In this document: in pieces, positions 9,893 to 19,179 of the stretch
Layout of the letters: each line of letters begins with the position of its first letter
How positions within the stretch are numbered: the first letter of the stretch is position 1
Assembly: GCA_022450155.1 (NCBI GenBank)
Contig: JAKUQR010000001.1
Location: 1-64,000, forward strand
Reading direction: 5' to 3'
DNA from: Gammaproteobacteria bacterium
Lineage (GTDB): Bacteria; Pseudomonadota; Gammaproteobacteria; Arenicellales; UBA868
DNA: 64,000 bases
The notes under the pieces: model-generated
What the model saw: the letters and a program-made list of their open reading frames with translations, nothing else
Databases searched by the model: none
Told to the model about the DNA's origin: nothing
Translations under genes and position numbers: made by a program

Positions 9893-11371
9893 TTACGCGG
9901 TAGCATTATCATCCAGCGGATAGATCGGCCGCCTGAGTGCTTGATAATTCAGCTGATCGTTGCGAGACGTGGTCACGCCGTGACCGTCACAACGAATTGT
10001 TGCTCGAGCAAGCGGTTGGAACCCGGCGCGATAATGAATTCTCGACTTGAGTAATAGGTAACGGCACTGAGTCGGGTCGATTCCATTGTTAGAGAAGATG
10101 CCGGCATCCCAGGGCTCATGGTGAAAAGATACCACCACAATGCGCATACGACCGGTGTCCAACACAGCCGTCGGTCCAGTCGACACCTCGACACCCGTAT
10201 ACATTGGACCCTCTACTGTCCACTTGCCGTCAGTCAGCGAGGTGACTCGCCCTTCCACATGAAAGGACTCTCCTGACCGACCGATACTGGGCATGTCGGT
10301 TTTCCCGCCCAGCTCGATCGATACCCTATTACCCAAACCTGTCTCTTGCATCATCTCCACCGCCGCAGGATCCCAAACAGCCCCGACGGCCACATCCACC
10401 AGCGCCTGTTTGTGCACTTCCCGGATAACCTCCATCACATCGGCCGTGCCGCCAGAACCGACGTTGTCTGCATGATCAAGCAGCAACACAGGCCCCTCGG
10501 TATACTGCCTGGCATCACTGACCGCGATCTCCAGCGGACAACCGCTGTAAACAAACCCAGTTCGGTCAGACCAAGCGCCGTCCAGCAGCTGATCGCAGGC
10601 CGAACGGGCCTGCTTCTCATCACCGTCGCCCACCACCACCGCAGAAATACCAGCATCATAAATATCGGCCATCGGAAATCCGCCGAAAAATGTCGCCGCG
10701 GGCACCCCATCACGCTCGAGTTTGCGGGTCATGTCCTGCAATCCTGACATCGGCGCATCGGCAGTACCCATGCACAATGTCTGAGCCAGAACGGGTCGGT
10801 TATCCCACACCATCACCGGGCTGATCTTTCCTTCCAGAGTACGGAACATCACCTGGGCAATCTGGTCACCGACCTCATACATATCAACGTGTGGATACGT
10901 CTTGAACCCAATCATCATCGTACAGTTGTCAACCATCCGCTGGGTCAGGTTGCAATGCAGATCGAGTGTTACCGCAATCGGCAGGTCCGGCTGTACAGCA
11001 CGTATACGGCTGAGCAGGCACCCTTCCCCATCAGCCTCATCCTCTGCCACCATAGCACCATGAAGATCCAGCAGCGCAACATCGAAGGGTTGTGCCTCTA
11101 TAGGTGCCAAAATCGTCTGCACCAAATGCTCGTAAACATCCTGGTGAACCGGTCCGCTGGGCATCGCCTCTGTGGCAAGGGGTGTCACCATCTCACAACC
11201 CTGTTTGCGCGCATGATCGATGTACGCGCCAGTGGGTGTATTGGTACCGCCAAAATGGTCGAGTACATCGGTACCCGTGTAATAGGCCCAGTTCTTAAAC
11301 CGAGTGAGATCAGTCGGTACCGGTGAGAACGTATTCGTCTCATGCTTCATCATTGCGATCAGGACCCGCAT
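9893..11371 (-). CDS. M81 family metallopeptidase (MlrC-like), copy 2
   Basis: A 492-residue M81 protein with the canonical opening HETNTFSPVP, then LDLHGAMVAED, LDLHCNLTQRM, FKTYPHVDMYE and DHADNVGSGGTAD. The overall layout matches copy 1, but the two are clearly diverged paralogs rather than a recent duplication. The ATG is preceded by GAGGAG. It is transcribed away from the M20 gene, sharing a 234-base divergent control region that contains an inverted repeat (11443-11463). Role inferred as hydrolysis of small or unusual peptides. Confidence 0.92.
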   Translation of the reverse strand: MRVLIAMMKHETNTFSPVPTDLTRFKNWAYYTGTDVLDHFGGTNTPTGAYIDHARKQGCEMVTPLATEAMPSGPVHQDVYEHLVQTILAPIEAQPFDVALLDLHGAMVAEDEADGEGCLLSRIRAVQPDLPIAVTLDLHCNLTQRMVDNCTMMIGFKTYPHVDMYEVGDQIAQVMFRTLEGKISPVMVWDNRPVLAQTLCMGTADAPMSGLQDMTRKLERDGVPAATFFGGFPMADIYDAGISAVVVGDGDEKQARSACDQLLDGAWSDRTGFVYSGCPLEIAVSDARQYTEGPVLLLDHADNVGSGGTADVMEVIREVHKQALVDVAVGAVWDPAAVEMMQETGLGNRVSIELGGKTDMPSIGRSGESFHVEGRVTSLTDGKWTVEGPMYTGVEVSTGPTAVLDTGRMRIVVVSFHHEPWDAGIFSNNGIDPTQCRYLLLKSRIHYRAGFQPLARATIRCDGHGVTTSRNDQLNYQALRRPIYPLDDNATA

Positions 11372-11442
11372 TAAATGACTCCTCTATATTTTCACCTTCA
11401 GTTTGGTGAAATTAACATGGTCACACAGACTTCGCACGTTGC

Positions 11443-11463
11443 TACCTGACCACTGTACAGGTA
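11443..11463. promoter_or_regulatory. Inverted repeat in M81/M20 divergent region
   Basis: TACCTG and CAGGTA are separated by nine bases; a perfect CTGTAC-AG-GTACAG palindrome overlaps at 11453-11466. It lies between the divergent M81 copy 2 and M20 genes. A similar TACCTG-N8-CAGGTG arrangement occurs upstream of the beta-propeller gene near 20125 on the minus strand. Candidate operator, by eye only. Confidence 0.3.
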
Positions 11464-11605
11464 CAGACGGGCAGTCAATTCACCGTATTTGTGTCCGTTC
11501 CTCTTGACCTGGGCCTTATCAGTCGTTGAAATGACCTCAATTAACCCAGTCATTATCATTCTAAGCATACGTACACGACACTCAATCGCATCTGGAGAAC
11601 CCGTA

Positions 11606-12772
11606 ATGAAAGTCATACCGCAGATTCAAAACAATCACACAGAACTCACGGCCTGGCGGAGAGACATCCACGCTCACCCTGAACTCGGTTTTGAAGAAGA
11701 ACGTACGGCCAAGCTGGTTGCTGATCGGCTGGAGGGCTTTGGTTATCAGGTGGAAAGAGCTGTTGGGGGCACCGGTGTGGTTGGAACCCTACGCAATGGG
11801 CAAAGTTCTCGGGCAATAGGCCTGCGCGCAGATATGGATGCACTACCGATACACGAGTCCAACGAGTTTGATCATCGCTCTCGCGTAGATGGAAAAATGC
11901 ACGCGTGCGGTCACGATGGTCATACCACGATGTTGCTCGGTGCGGCCAAGTATCTGGCTGAGACGCGAAATTTCGACGGCTGTATTCACCTCGTTTTTCA
12001 ACCTGCAGAAGAAGGTCTTGGTGGTGCTAAAGCGATGGTCGATGACGGACTATTTGAGCGCTACCCCATGGACAGTATCTATGGGATGCACAATAAACCA
12101 GGCATGGACGTAGGCCGTTTTTCGATTCGGCCTGGGCCGATGATGGCCGGCGGCGGATTCTTCGACATCAAACTCATAGGCCGTGGCGCTCATGCCGCAA
12201 GGCCGGAGTCAAGCGCCGACCCGATCGTGGCGGCATCTCAAATCGTATCTGCCCTCCAAAGTGTGGTCTCTCGTAACGTGGACCCACAAGATACTGCAGT
12301 ACTCAGCGTCACCCGACTGCTCAGTGGTGAGGCTTACAACGTGATTCCAAACGACGCTACCGTTGGCGGCACCATTCGTGCATTCCTGCCCGCTACCCTC
12401 GACCTGATGGAGAAACGGATCGGTGAAATTGCAATGGGTATAGCGCAGAGCCTAGGTGTTACTGCGGACTATAATTTTCGGTTAATTTTCCTGCCGCTCA
12501 TTAATGATGAAGACGCCACACGAATAGCCGGTGATGTCGCCGCATCAATCGTATCTGAGGACAACCTCAACCGTCGCGGGCCCGGAATCATGGCGTCCGA
12601 GGACTTCTCTTACATGCTCAATGAATGCAAGGGTGCCTACATCAATATTGGCAACGGCGGTGAGGAGGGTCATTGTGAAGTACATAACCCAGGCTATGAC
12701 TTCAACGACCAGATACTGCCTTTGGGCGCGACATTTTTCGCACGATTGGCCGAGACACAGCTGCCAAAATGA
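11606..12772 (+). CDS. M20 family amidohydrolase (hippuricase / N-acyl-amino-acid hydrolase type)
   Basis: A 388-residue metal-dependent amidohydrolase that typically removes N-acyl or aryl groups from amino acids. Motifs are HAHPELGFEE near residue 22, LRADMDALPI, HACGHDGHTTML, FQPAEEGLGGAKAM, the dimerisation-domain GRGAHAARPESSADP and MASEDFSYML at the end. These provide the binuclear metal ligands and the general-base Glu. The frame opens at 11489, but the ATG at 11606 has GGAGA upstream and gives the usual N-terminus. It converges with the amidohydrolase at 12800. Confidence 0.93.
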   Translation: MKVIPQIQNNHTELTAWRRDIHAHPELGFEEERTAKLVADRLEGFGYQVERAVGGTGVVGTLRNGQSSRAIGLRADMDALPIHESNEFDHRSRVDGKMHACGHDGHTTMLLGAAKYLAETRNFDGCIHLVFQPAEEGLGGAKAMVDDGLFERYPMDSIYGMHNKPGMDVGRFSIRPGPMMAGGGFFDIKLIGRGAHAARPESSADPIVAASQIVSALQSVVSRNVDPQDTAVLSVTRLLSGEAYNVIPNDATVGGTIRAFLPATLDLMEKRIGEIAMGIAQSLGVTADYNFRLIFLPLINDEDATRIAGDVAASIVSEDNLNRRGPGIMASEDFSYMLNECKGAYINIGNGGEEGHCEVHNPGYDFNDQILPLGATFFARLAETQLPK

Positions 12773-12799
12773 GCCGCTGCCCGCGAACCTACGTCTGTT

Positions 12800-14230
12800 T
12801 TAAAGCATTAGTGAAAGAGGCGTAATGTCCTTCGCTTCTCGACCCAGGAAGTCATGGTTAGGAACGTCCTTAAGCATACGTTGCTGTGCGATCTCCAATC
12901 GACCGGCAGCGTCTGACATATCGAGATGAACCACGCTTCCGTTATCCACAGCCAACTCGCCATCAATAAACACTGTCTTCACGGCTCGGTCGGCCGCATG
13001 GTAAATCAGGCTCTTGAGCGGGTCGTGAACAGGCCGCATGATTGTCTGCGTGATATCCACCATCACCAGATCGGCTTTAGCTCCTTTTTCCAACCTGCCC
13101 AGGTCATCACGTAACAGCGATTTTGCGCCACCCACTGTGGCTGCGTGAAATACCATCTGGGCATCCGTTGTCTTGATATTGTTTGCCATGACACGTGCGA
13201 GGATTATTGCGAGTCGCATTTCTTCAATCAGGTTGTGTGGTGTCACATCCGTACCAAAACCAAGATTCACACCTGCTCGATAATAACGGCCAAAGTCGGC
13301 CATTGCGTGACCATAGCGTGCAAACGGTGACGGACAGTGTGCGACGGAAGTCCCAGAATCAACCAGCAAATTTAGGTCTTCCCTCGTTCGCCAGTCGATT
13401 GACGGATGATCATCTATAAAAATTGCATGACCTAAAGTTGTCCTCGGGCCCAGCAGGCCGATGTTTGATGCCCATTTGATTGGTGACACTCCATGACGCT
13501 TTGCCATTAACAAAAACTCAACCTGTGACTGGGATGCATGCGTGGTGATCGGGCGGTTGGTTTCCTCTGCCAGTGCAATACAGTCCCTCAGAAGATCCTC
13601 GCTGCAAGTGTCGATCTGCATCGGAAAAACTACACCCTGCAAGCGTTTGCTGGGATGCGCTTCGGCCTGGGTCATGAACTCAGCAGCCTCGTCAAAAGCT
13701 TTTCGGCCGGCTTGCTCGTTCCAGTTGAATTTTAATTCGTGAAAACTATCCATATACCAGCGTGAAGACGCAAACCCCGGTGCAATGAATCCACGCAGGC
13801 CACTGCGTGCGATCAGGTCAAGCCACCAGGGCGACATCGACGACAGGTCTGCCAGCGTAGTGACTCCGCACAATAATAACTCCCCGTAGGCCAGTTCCGC
13901 AGCGGCCTGGCGGCCTTCATCATCCAGCGAGAATGCCTGTAAACGCTCGTAAAGACCCGTGTCGTACATCTCTGGTCGCCCATGCTCTTCCCGGATACCT
14001 CGGTAAGCCGGCTCGTGCTGCGGGTGTGAATGAATATTGATCAGACCGGGCATCACAAAACTGCTACGCCCATCGATCTCATGGTCCCACTGCCCATCGT
14101 AGTCGGGGCCTACATACACGATCCTGTCATCCGAAAAAACAATGTCCGAGTCACGGGCGTACCGGTGCGTTTTCAGAGATGCATCCCAGACAGCACTCCA
14201 GTTGGCTTTTCGAATCAGTGTGGTAGTCAT
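12800..14230 (-). CDS. Amidohydrolase of the chlorohydrolase/deaminase (AtzA-TrzN, SsnA) type
   Basis: A 476-residue TIM-barrel metal hydrolase. The N-terminal HSHPQHEP gives the HxH ligands, THASQS and GHAIFIDDH supply later histidines, and FGTDVTPHN carries the metal-binding Asp. This is the mononuclear deaminase/chlorohydrolase pattern, with no carboxylated lysine. The C-terminal composite domain has GAKADLVMVD. GGAGAG precedes the ATG. It lies downstream of a small alpha-beta protein and an EamA exporter in a minus-strand run. It could deaminate or dechlorinate a heterocycle or hydrolyse an amide; substrate not inferable. Confidence 0.88.
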   Translation of the reverse strand: MTTTLIRKANWSAVWDASLKTHRYARDSDIVFSDDRIVYVGPDYDGQWDHEIDGRSSFVMPGLINIHSHPQHEPAYRGIREEHGRPEMYDTGLYERLQAFSLDDEGRQAAAELAYGELLLCGVTTLADLSSMSPWWLDLIARSGLRGFIAPGFASSRWYMDSFHELKFNWNEQAGRKAFDEAAEFMTQAEAHPSKRLQGVVFPMQIDTCSEDLLRDCIALAEETNRPITTHASQSQVEFLLMAKRHGVSPIKWASNIGLLGPRTTLGHAIFIDDHPSIDWRTREDLNLLVDSGTSVAHCPSPFARYGHAMADFGRYYRAGVNLGFGTDVTPHNLIEEMRLAIILARVMANNIKTTDAQMVFHAATVGGAKSLLRDDLGRLEKGAKADLVMVDITQTIMRPVHDPLKSLIYHAADRAVKTVFIDGELAVDNGSVVHLDMSDAAGRLEIAQQRMLKDVPNHDFLGREAKDITPLSLML

Positions 14231-14310
14231 AAGCTCTCCGTTAGGTGTGAAGCATAGACGAGCACTCCCATGGAAATGAGTACTGCCAGAAACGATACAG
14301 ACAATCCCAT

Positions 14311-14670
14311 TTATTCGATCGACATTATGCGATGCAGAGTGTGGCGCCGATTGCGAGTATACGGCCGAACTTCAGAGGGCCACCGCCCTTGTTCAACAGC
14401 TTCAGCCCATTCAGGGGTGGTCAGGACATCAGGGCTTTCGATTTCGTAGGTGGCACTGTAACGAGGTTCGTCCTTGGGATCGATCTCGCGCAATTCGCCG
14501 CCGATTGCGATCGTACATGGTTCCCTGATCAGCCGCTGCACGGCGATCACGCCAGGTACCCTGGACAACAGTGGAACGTGCTCGGTGTCGTATACCTCGT
14601 TGAACAAGGCTTCCTTGTCCGGGTTGACATCCATGCTCGCGGTGAAGAGATAACGCGCCTGTTGTGCCAT
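14311..14670 (-). CDS. Small protein, probable dimeric alpha/beta-barrel (EthD-like) fold
   Basis: A 119-residue protein with a strong AGGAGG ribosome site. The motif YDTEHVPLLSRVPGV near residues 27-41, with an aromatic-rich ferredoxin-like layout (YLFTASMDV, YSATYEIES, PEWAEAVEQGRW), resembles small dimeric alpha/beta-barrel proteins such as EthD or Dabb. No catalytic motif is obvious. It lies 59 bases after the EamA gene and 80 before the amidohydrolase gene. It may be an isomerase or ligand-binding helper; function not assigned. Confidence 0.75.
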   Translation of the reverse strand: MAQQARYLFTASMDVNPDKEALFNEVYDTEHVPLLSRVPGVIAVQRLIREPCTIAIGGELREIDPKDEPRYSATYEIESPDVLTTPEWAEAVEQGRWPSEVRPYTRNRRHTLHRIMSIE

Positions 14671-14729
14671 GGCAAGCCTCCTGTATGGTCTGGCGGGGTT
14701 GTTCTGTCAGTCGATAATACAGGTACGGA

Positions 14730-15638
14730 TCACTCGCGTCTGCCGCCTGTGGCCAAATAGAGTCCGGCACCCACCAGGGCAACGCCAATCATGATGCTGG
14801 CAGTCACCGACTCGCCTAACATCCACACACTGAGCAGCACTCCGGATATCGGCGAGACAAAATTGAAGCTGGCCACCACACTGGGTGAGTAACGTTTCAT
14901 CAGGTATGAGAACACCATGAAACCCAGACCCGCGATGACCATCCCCTGGTAGAGGAGGCCGCCAACAGGTATCCAGCCGAGGTTCTCCCAGCGCACCGAT
15001 TCGAACAGCACGCCACATGTTCCAAACGGTAACAAGCTGAAGACCATCATCCAGAACACCACGGGTATCTCACCGATAGTCCGCAGTGGCTTGACCATCA
15101 GAACCAGGCGCAAACCAAGTAGCATAGACCCTGTCAGCACGACGAAGCCGCCCGCCCCGATGACACCCAGTCCGTCCGTACCTGTGCCACCCAAGAGGAC
15201 CGCCACAGCACCGACAAAGGCGATCAGTAGACCGGCCGCTCTGCGCCCGTCCAGACGGTCCTGAGCAAGAAGAAAGTGCGCAAACAGCGCAACGAACAAC
15301 GGGTTGGTCGACTGCAGTACAGCCGATACTGTACCGCTCGCCAGGCTGAAACCGATATTCATGATTCCGATCTGAATCGTGAACACCGTCGATACCAGCA
15401 ACAGAACTGGCCAGTAAACTCGCTTTGGCCACAGTGGAATACCGCGGTACCCTGCCCATACCGCCACACAGACCGTTGCAATAGCAAATCGAATGAATGC
15501 ACTCCACATAGGCGGGAACACTGCCAGGCCGAGCTTGACGGCTACCGGGTTGCCGCCCCACAACACATGGATGGCGATACTGATCAGGACAGCCTGAAGC
15601 GGCAGGCCGGCCGAAAGGTTAGCCTTCCTGTCAGTCAA
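14730..15638 (-). CDS. EamA/DMT superfamily transporter, copy 1
   Basis: An inner-membrane carrier of the drug/metabolite transporter superfamily with ten predicted helices in two EamA repeats; it starts LQAVLISIAIHVLWGGNPVAV and ends near a YLATGGRRE tail. Start uncertain: the frame runs up to 15749 into the upstream SDR, but those residues (Cys-rich) look non-coding. A TTG at 15638 places 13 residues before helix 1, while an ATG at 15686 would overlap the SDR by 26 bases. Members export amino acids or metabolites. It is probably cotranscribed with the SDR at 15661. Confidence 0.88.
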   Translation of the reverse strand: MTDRKANLSAGLPLQAVLISIAIHVLWGGNPVAVKLGLAVFPPMWSAFIRFAIATVCVAVWAGYRGIPLWPKRVYWPVLLLVSTVFTIQIGIMNIGFSLASGTVSAVLQSTNPLFVALFAHFLLAQDRLDGRRAAGLLIAFVGAVAVLLGGTGTDGLGVIGAGGFVVLTGSMLLGLRLVLMVKPLRTIGEIPVVFWMMVFSLLPFGTCGVLFESVRWENLGWIPVGGLLYQGMVIAGLGFMVFSYLMKRYSPSVVASFNFVSPISGVLLSVWMLGESVTASIMIGVALVGAGLYLATGGRRE

Positions 15639-15660
15639 GTTTCGAGCGGAATCTTTACAC

Positions 15661-16413
15661 TCAAGGCAGAGTGACCCGGCCACCATCGACCACGAAGGTC
15701 TGGCCGCTGACAAAGGCGGCATCGTCGGACAACAGGAACAACGCCGCACTGGAGATATCCTCCGGCACCCCGAGCCGTTTGACGAAGGCCTCCTGCTCCA
15801 TTCCGGCTAGAACATCCGGGTCCATGCTCTCGGTCATGTCGGTCTGGATCAGGCCCGGCGCGATGCCGTTGACCCGAACTTTGGGACCAAAAGCCCCGGC
15901 GCAGCTGCGCACGAACCCTATCACTGCGGCTTTCGAGGTGCTGTAAGCAATTATCCGCGGCCTCGAGCGCAACCCGGCGATCGACGAGATGCAAACGATG
16001 CTGCCGCGGCCCCGAGCGATCATACCGTCCTTGACCGCCATCACGGGCAGGAAGGTGCCCTCCACATTGACCCGCATCACCTGCCGGAAAGTCTCCAGGT
16101 CGAGATGCTCGTAACCGCCGGCTTCCATGATGCCGGCACTGGTGACCAGCATGTCGATGGGTCCAAGATCCGACTCGACGGCTGTGACCATCTTGCCAAC
16201 CTCTGGCTCACTAGCGACATCAGCTCGGTATGTAGCGCCGTCACCGCCGCTGGCCCGCACCTGCTCGAGCGTCTGTTGCGCCGCGAATTCATTGGCTACC
16301 CAGTTGATCGCCACCTTCACGCCCCGCTTGCCCAAGGCCGCGGCGATCGCGCGGCCAATGCCTCGCGATCCGCCGGTCACCAGAGCCACTCGGCCCAGCG
16401 CCTGATCCGTCAT
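15661..16413 (-). CDS. SDR family oxidoreductase, 3-oxoacyl-ACP reductase-like
   Basis: A 250-residue classical SDR: GGSRGIG near residues 14-20, VTSAGI near 88, Ser in ISSIAG, YSTSK catalytic motif, [14 protein letters not shown] and a C-terminal [10 protein letters not shown]. All of Ser-Tyr-Lys are present. AAGGAGAG precedes the ATG. The EamA gene starts at or just beyond its stop. NWVANE after beta-2 fits NADP preference (inference). Substrate unknown. Confidence 0.92.
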   Translation of the reverse strand: MTDQALGRVALVTGGSRGIGRAIAAALGKRGVKVAINWVANEFAAQQTLEQVRASGGDGATYRADVASEPEVGKMVTAVESDLGPIDMLVTSAGIMEAGGYEHLDLETFRQVMRVNVEGTFLPVMAVKDGMIARGRGSIVCISSIAGLRSRPRIIAYSTSKAAVIGFVRSCAGAFGPKVRVNGIAPGLIQTDMTESMDPDVLAGMEQEAFVKRLGVPEDISSAALFLLSDDAAFVSGQTFVVDGGRVTLP

Positions 16414-16594
16414 CCTATCTCTCTCCTTATGCTAACGATAGCGGCGCATTCTAACCGAACCATTTCAGCCGAGCTTTTTTGCCCAGCCGGATTTCCTCTG
16501 GCTCTTAATGCCTAAATAGAACCCTGTCATCCCACACCAATCGACAGTAATGCATCTGCTTGATCCGGACAAATCAAGCGATTTATGCTCAGTG

Positions 16595-16625
16595 AAAAAA
16601 CAAAACACAGCCGGGCGCACGCCCG
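16595..16625 (-). terminator. Possible intrinsic terminator after the M19 gene
   Basis: On the minus strand, a CGGGC-GTGC-GCCCG hairpin is followed by GCTGTGTTTTGTTTTTT, about 63 bases beyond the M19 stop codon. The stem is only five base pairs and the T-tract starts six bases after it, so support is moderate. A second hairpin (ACGGCCA-CCT-TGGCCGT, 16656-16672) lies just upstream with a weaker tail. The rest of the 274-base gap is unremarkable. Confidence 0.4.
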
Positions 16626-16687
16626 TGCAGGCGAGAGACCAGAGACATTGGAAATACGGCCAAGGTGGCCGTTGGAATACATCGAGT

Positions 16688-17674
16688 TTACTCGCCCCAA
16701 ACCTCGCGCAGAAACGATACCCAGTTCTCGCCCAGCACCTTGCGAATTCGAGTCTCGGACCAACCGCGGCGGACCATGGCGGCAGTCAAATTGGAAAACT
16801 CTGAAAGCCGCTGCAGACCGACCGGCTGCGGCGCAACATCCCAGTCTCGGACGATCAGTCTGCGGCCGTGGCCCTTGTCCAGGCTGAGCCAGTCAAAAAA
16901 TGCAGCATCCTGACCCTGAGTAAAATCCGTGCCGATTCCAACCCGATCCTCGCCCACCAGATCAACCACATAATCAATTGCCGCAACACAATCATCGACG
17001 GTCGACTCAGCACCCCGAGGCAGGAATGAAGGGTAGGTGGTGACGCCAACAAAACCACCGTGCTCAATGATCAGTTTCAGCTGAGCATCGGTCTTGTTGC
17101 GGGGGTGATCGAGCAGCGCAGCCGGGCAACAGTGGCTGTACGCCACCGGCGCCTTTGAATAGCGGATCGCGTCTTCACTGGTCTTTGCACCCACGTGCGA
17201 CAAGTCGACCACTACGCCGACTCGGTTCATCTCATCGATCAGACCGCGCCCATAATCGGAAAGGCCGCTGTCATGGCTTTCATAACAGCCGCTGCCGGCG
17301 AGATTCTGGGTATTGTAAGTCAACTGCATCACCCCTACCCCAAGCGACTTGAACACAGCAATAAGTTCCAACCTATCCTCTATGCCGCTGGTGTTCTGCC
17401 AGCCAAGGATGATGCCAACCCGGTTTTCGCGTTTGGCCTTTGCTATGTCGGTCGTCGTGTGTACTGGCAGCAGGATGTCTGCGTGCTCGCTAAACCATGA
17501 CTTCCATTGAGCCACGTTGACTAGCGTGTCGTGTAACCCTTCCCAGACACTGCAGGTGCAGTTGGCCGCGGTGATGCCGCCACTGTGCATGTCTTCGAAG
17601 ACCTCGCGACTCCACTTAGAGATCACGAGTCCGTCAACGACGATCGCATTCCGATGAATTTCTTCGGCATTCAT
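16688..17674 (-). CDS. M19 renal-dipeptidase-like protein lacking part of the metal site
   Basis: A 328-residue M19 (membrane dipeptidase) family TIM barrel, without signal peptide. Family marks are VVVDLSHVG (His160), YSHCCPAALLDHPRN (His181, Arg192) and VGIGTDF (Asp250). The N-terminal HxD metal motif normally found in DGHND reads DGLVIS (residues 14-19), and the bridging Glu region reads ILGWQN (about 89-94), so three of the five usual ligands are absent. Thus either a divergent subfamily with a different centre or a non-peptidase. It starts 12 bases after the D-acylase stop, implying coexpression. Confidence 0.85.
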   Translation of the reverse strand: MNAEEIHRNAIVVDGLVISKWSREVFEDMHSGGITAANCTCSVWEGLHDTLVNVAQWKSWFSEHADILLPVHTTTDIAKAKRENRVGIILGWQNTSGIEDRLELIAVFKSLGVGVMQLTYNTQNLAGSGCYESHDSGLSDYGRGLIDEMNRVGVVVDLSHVGAKTSEDAIRYSKAPVAYSHCCPAALLDHPRNKTDAQLKLIIEHGGFVGVTTYPSFLPRGAESTVDDCVAAIDYVVDLVGEDRVGIGTDFTQGQDAAFFDWLSLDKGHGRRLIVRDWDVAPQPVGLQRLSEFSNLTAAMVRRGWSETRIRKVLGENWVSFLREVWGE

Positions 17675-17686
17675 GGCTAATAGCTC

Positions 17687-19150
17687 TCAGGTAATGCGGG
17701 GGTTTTTGAGCAGGCGCCCCGTCCGGGACCCAGTGCCAGCACCCTCCTGCCAGGCGATGGCGCCATTCACAATTACGCAGCCGATACCAGCCGCTGCGCG
17801 GGTCGGCTGCTCGAATGTTGCCAAATCTGCAATGCGGGACCGATCAAAGACAACTAGGTCGGCAAAAGCCCCCGCCTCGAGAACGCCGCGACCGGCAAGA
17901 CCAAAGGTCCGGGCCGACAACCCGGTCATCTTGCGTACCGCCTCTTCGAGCGGGAACAGCTGGCGGTCCCTGCTGTAATGACCAAGAACACGGGGGAACG
18001 TCCCCCACAGTCGCGGATGGGGGTGCTTGTCGTGAGGGATACCGTCCGAACCGATCATGCCCATGCGATGGGCAAGGATTCTCTCGACGTCCTCTTCTTC
18101 CATACAAAAGTAGATACCGCCGCCCGGTTGCAGACGCGTCATGGCCTCGCCCAGGGAACAGCCCCATTCCGCAGCAATGTCCGCCAAATCACGACCACCC
18201 GCCTCAGGGACCGCAGCTGACCAGCTGACGATTATCCGCCGAGAAGGTTCTATCAACTCCTCCAGCAGCACAGTCGAGCCGGCGACATAGGGGTACACGT
18301 CGAAGCCGACGGGCTGTTCAGCGGCCGCGGCTTCGATGCGGGCCAAAGACTCGGCACTGCGACCCCACACCGCCTTGCTCTGGCACTTGTGGTGAGAGAC
18401 CACCACCGGGCAGCCCGCCCGACGGGCCGTGTCGAAAGTCTCGTCGAGTGATTCGAACAGTAGATCGCCCTCGTTTCGCATGTGGGTAGCATAGACCCCC
18501 TGAAAAGCAGGCAACTCTCGGGCTAGCGCTTCAACCTCTGACGCCGGGGCCGCCTTGTTGGGGGGGTAGAAAAGTCCAGTAGAAAATCCGCCGGCACCGG
18601 CAGCAAGGCTCTCACGAAGTAGAGCGCGCATCTGCTCGATCTCGGCCTGGGTTGCCGGCCGGTCTAGCCGATCCATGACCCCGCAGCGCAGGGTCGAATG
18701 CCCGATCAACGGCAGTGCATTGATCGCTGCCGGCCGGCGGGCGAGCTCTGTCGAATAGGAATGGAATGTTGAAAAGTGTGCACCATTTTTTCCGTCCGGA
18801 AACACCAAGTCCAGCGGCGGCGGCGGTGCTCGGTCGCTGAGCCAAGGTGAAAGGCTAACACCACAGTTGCCAACCACCACAGTGGTCACACCTTGGCTCA
18901 GCTTTGGAGTGACTTCGGGATTAACCAGCAGCAGACGATCGTCGTGCGTGTGGACATCGATGAACCCTGGTGTGATCACCTTGCCTCTTGCATCGATCAC
19001 TGCCTCGGCTTTTCCCACAGTAAGGTCACCGACCGCGATTATACGATCGCCCTGTAGCGCAACATCGGCTGTTATCGCAGGACATCCCGTCCCGTCGATC
19101 ACCTGCCCACCCGTGATCAGCAGGTCGCACTGGTTCAGTGTTTCATTCAT
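17687..19150 (-). CDS. N-acyl-D-amino-acid deacylase (D-aminoacylase) family amidohydrolase
   Basis: A 487-residue amidohydrolase of the D-aminoacylase family, which hydrolyses N-acyl-D-amino acids. It has DVHTHDD (HxH), VVGNCGVS with the metal-bridging Cys, GGFSTGLFYPP, YATHMRNEGD, VVSHHKCQ and the late GSDGIPHDKHPHPRLWGTFPR block with the catalytic Asp. Ends with a small beta domain (GAFADLVVFD). It is G+C rich compared with neighbours. It lies between the beta-propeller and the M19 gene on the minus strand. In this context it suggests use of D-configured or acylated amino acids. Confidence 0.92.
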   Translation of the reverse strand: MNETLNQCDLLITGGQVIDGTGCPAITADVALQGDRIIAVGDLTVGKAEAVIDARGKVITPGFIDVHTHDDRLLLVNPEVTPKLSQGVTTVVVGNCGVSLSPWLSDRAPPPPLDLVFPDGKNGAHFSTFHSYSTELARRPAAINALPLIGHSTLRCGVMDRLDRPATQAEIEQMRALLRESLAAGAGGFSTGLFYPPNKAAPASEVEALARELPAFQGVYATHMRNEGDLLFESLDETFDTARRAGCPVVVSHHKCQSKAVWGRSAESLARIEAAAAEQPVGFDVYPYVAGSTVLLEELIEPSRRIIVSWSAAVPEAGGRDLADIAAEWGCSLGEAMTRLQPGGGIYFCMEEEDVERILAHRMGMIGSDGIPHDKHPHPRLWGTFPRVLGHYSRDRQLFPLEEAVRKMTGLSARTFGLAGRGVLEAGAFADLVVFDRSRIADLATFEQPTRAAAGIGCVIVNGAIAWQEGAGTGSRTGRLLKNPRIT

Positions 19151-19179
19151 ATCTTGTCCGTTGGTGATTACGTCGTCTT

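Noticed and set aside
12800-14230. Amidohydrolase considered as the missing hydantoinase
   Set aside because: Its motifs (HSH, THA, GHAIF, FGTD) are of the mononuclear deaminase/chlorohydrolase type; no carboxylated-lysine hydantoinase pattern.
15639-15749. N-terminal extension of the EamA frame into the SDR
   Set aside because: Overlaps coding sequence of the SDR and reads as Cys-rich noise before helix 1.
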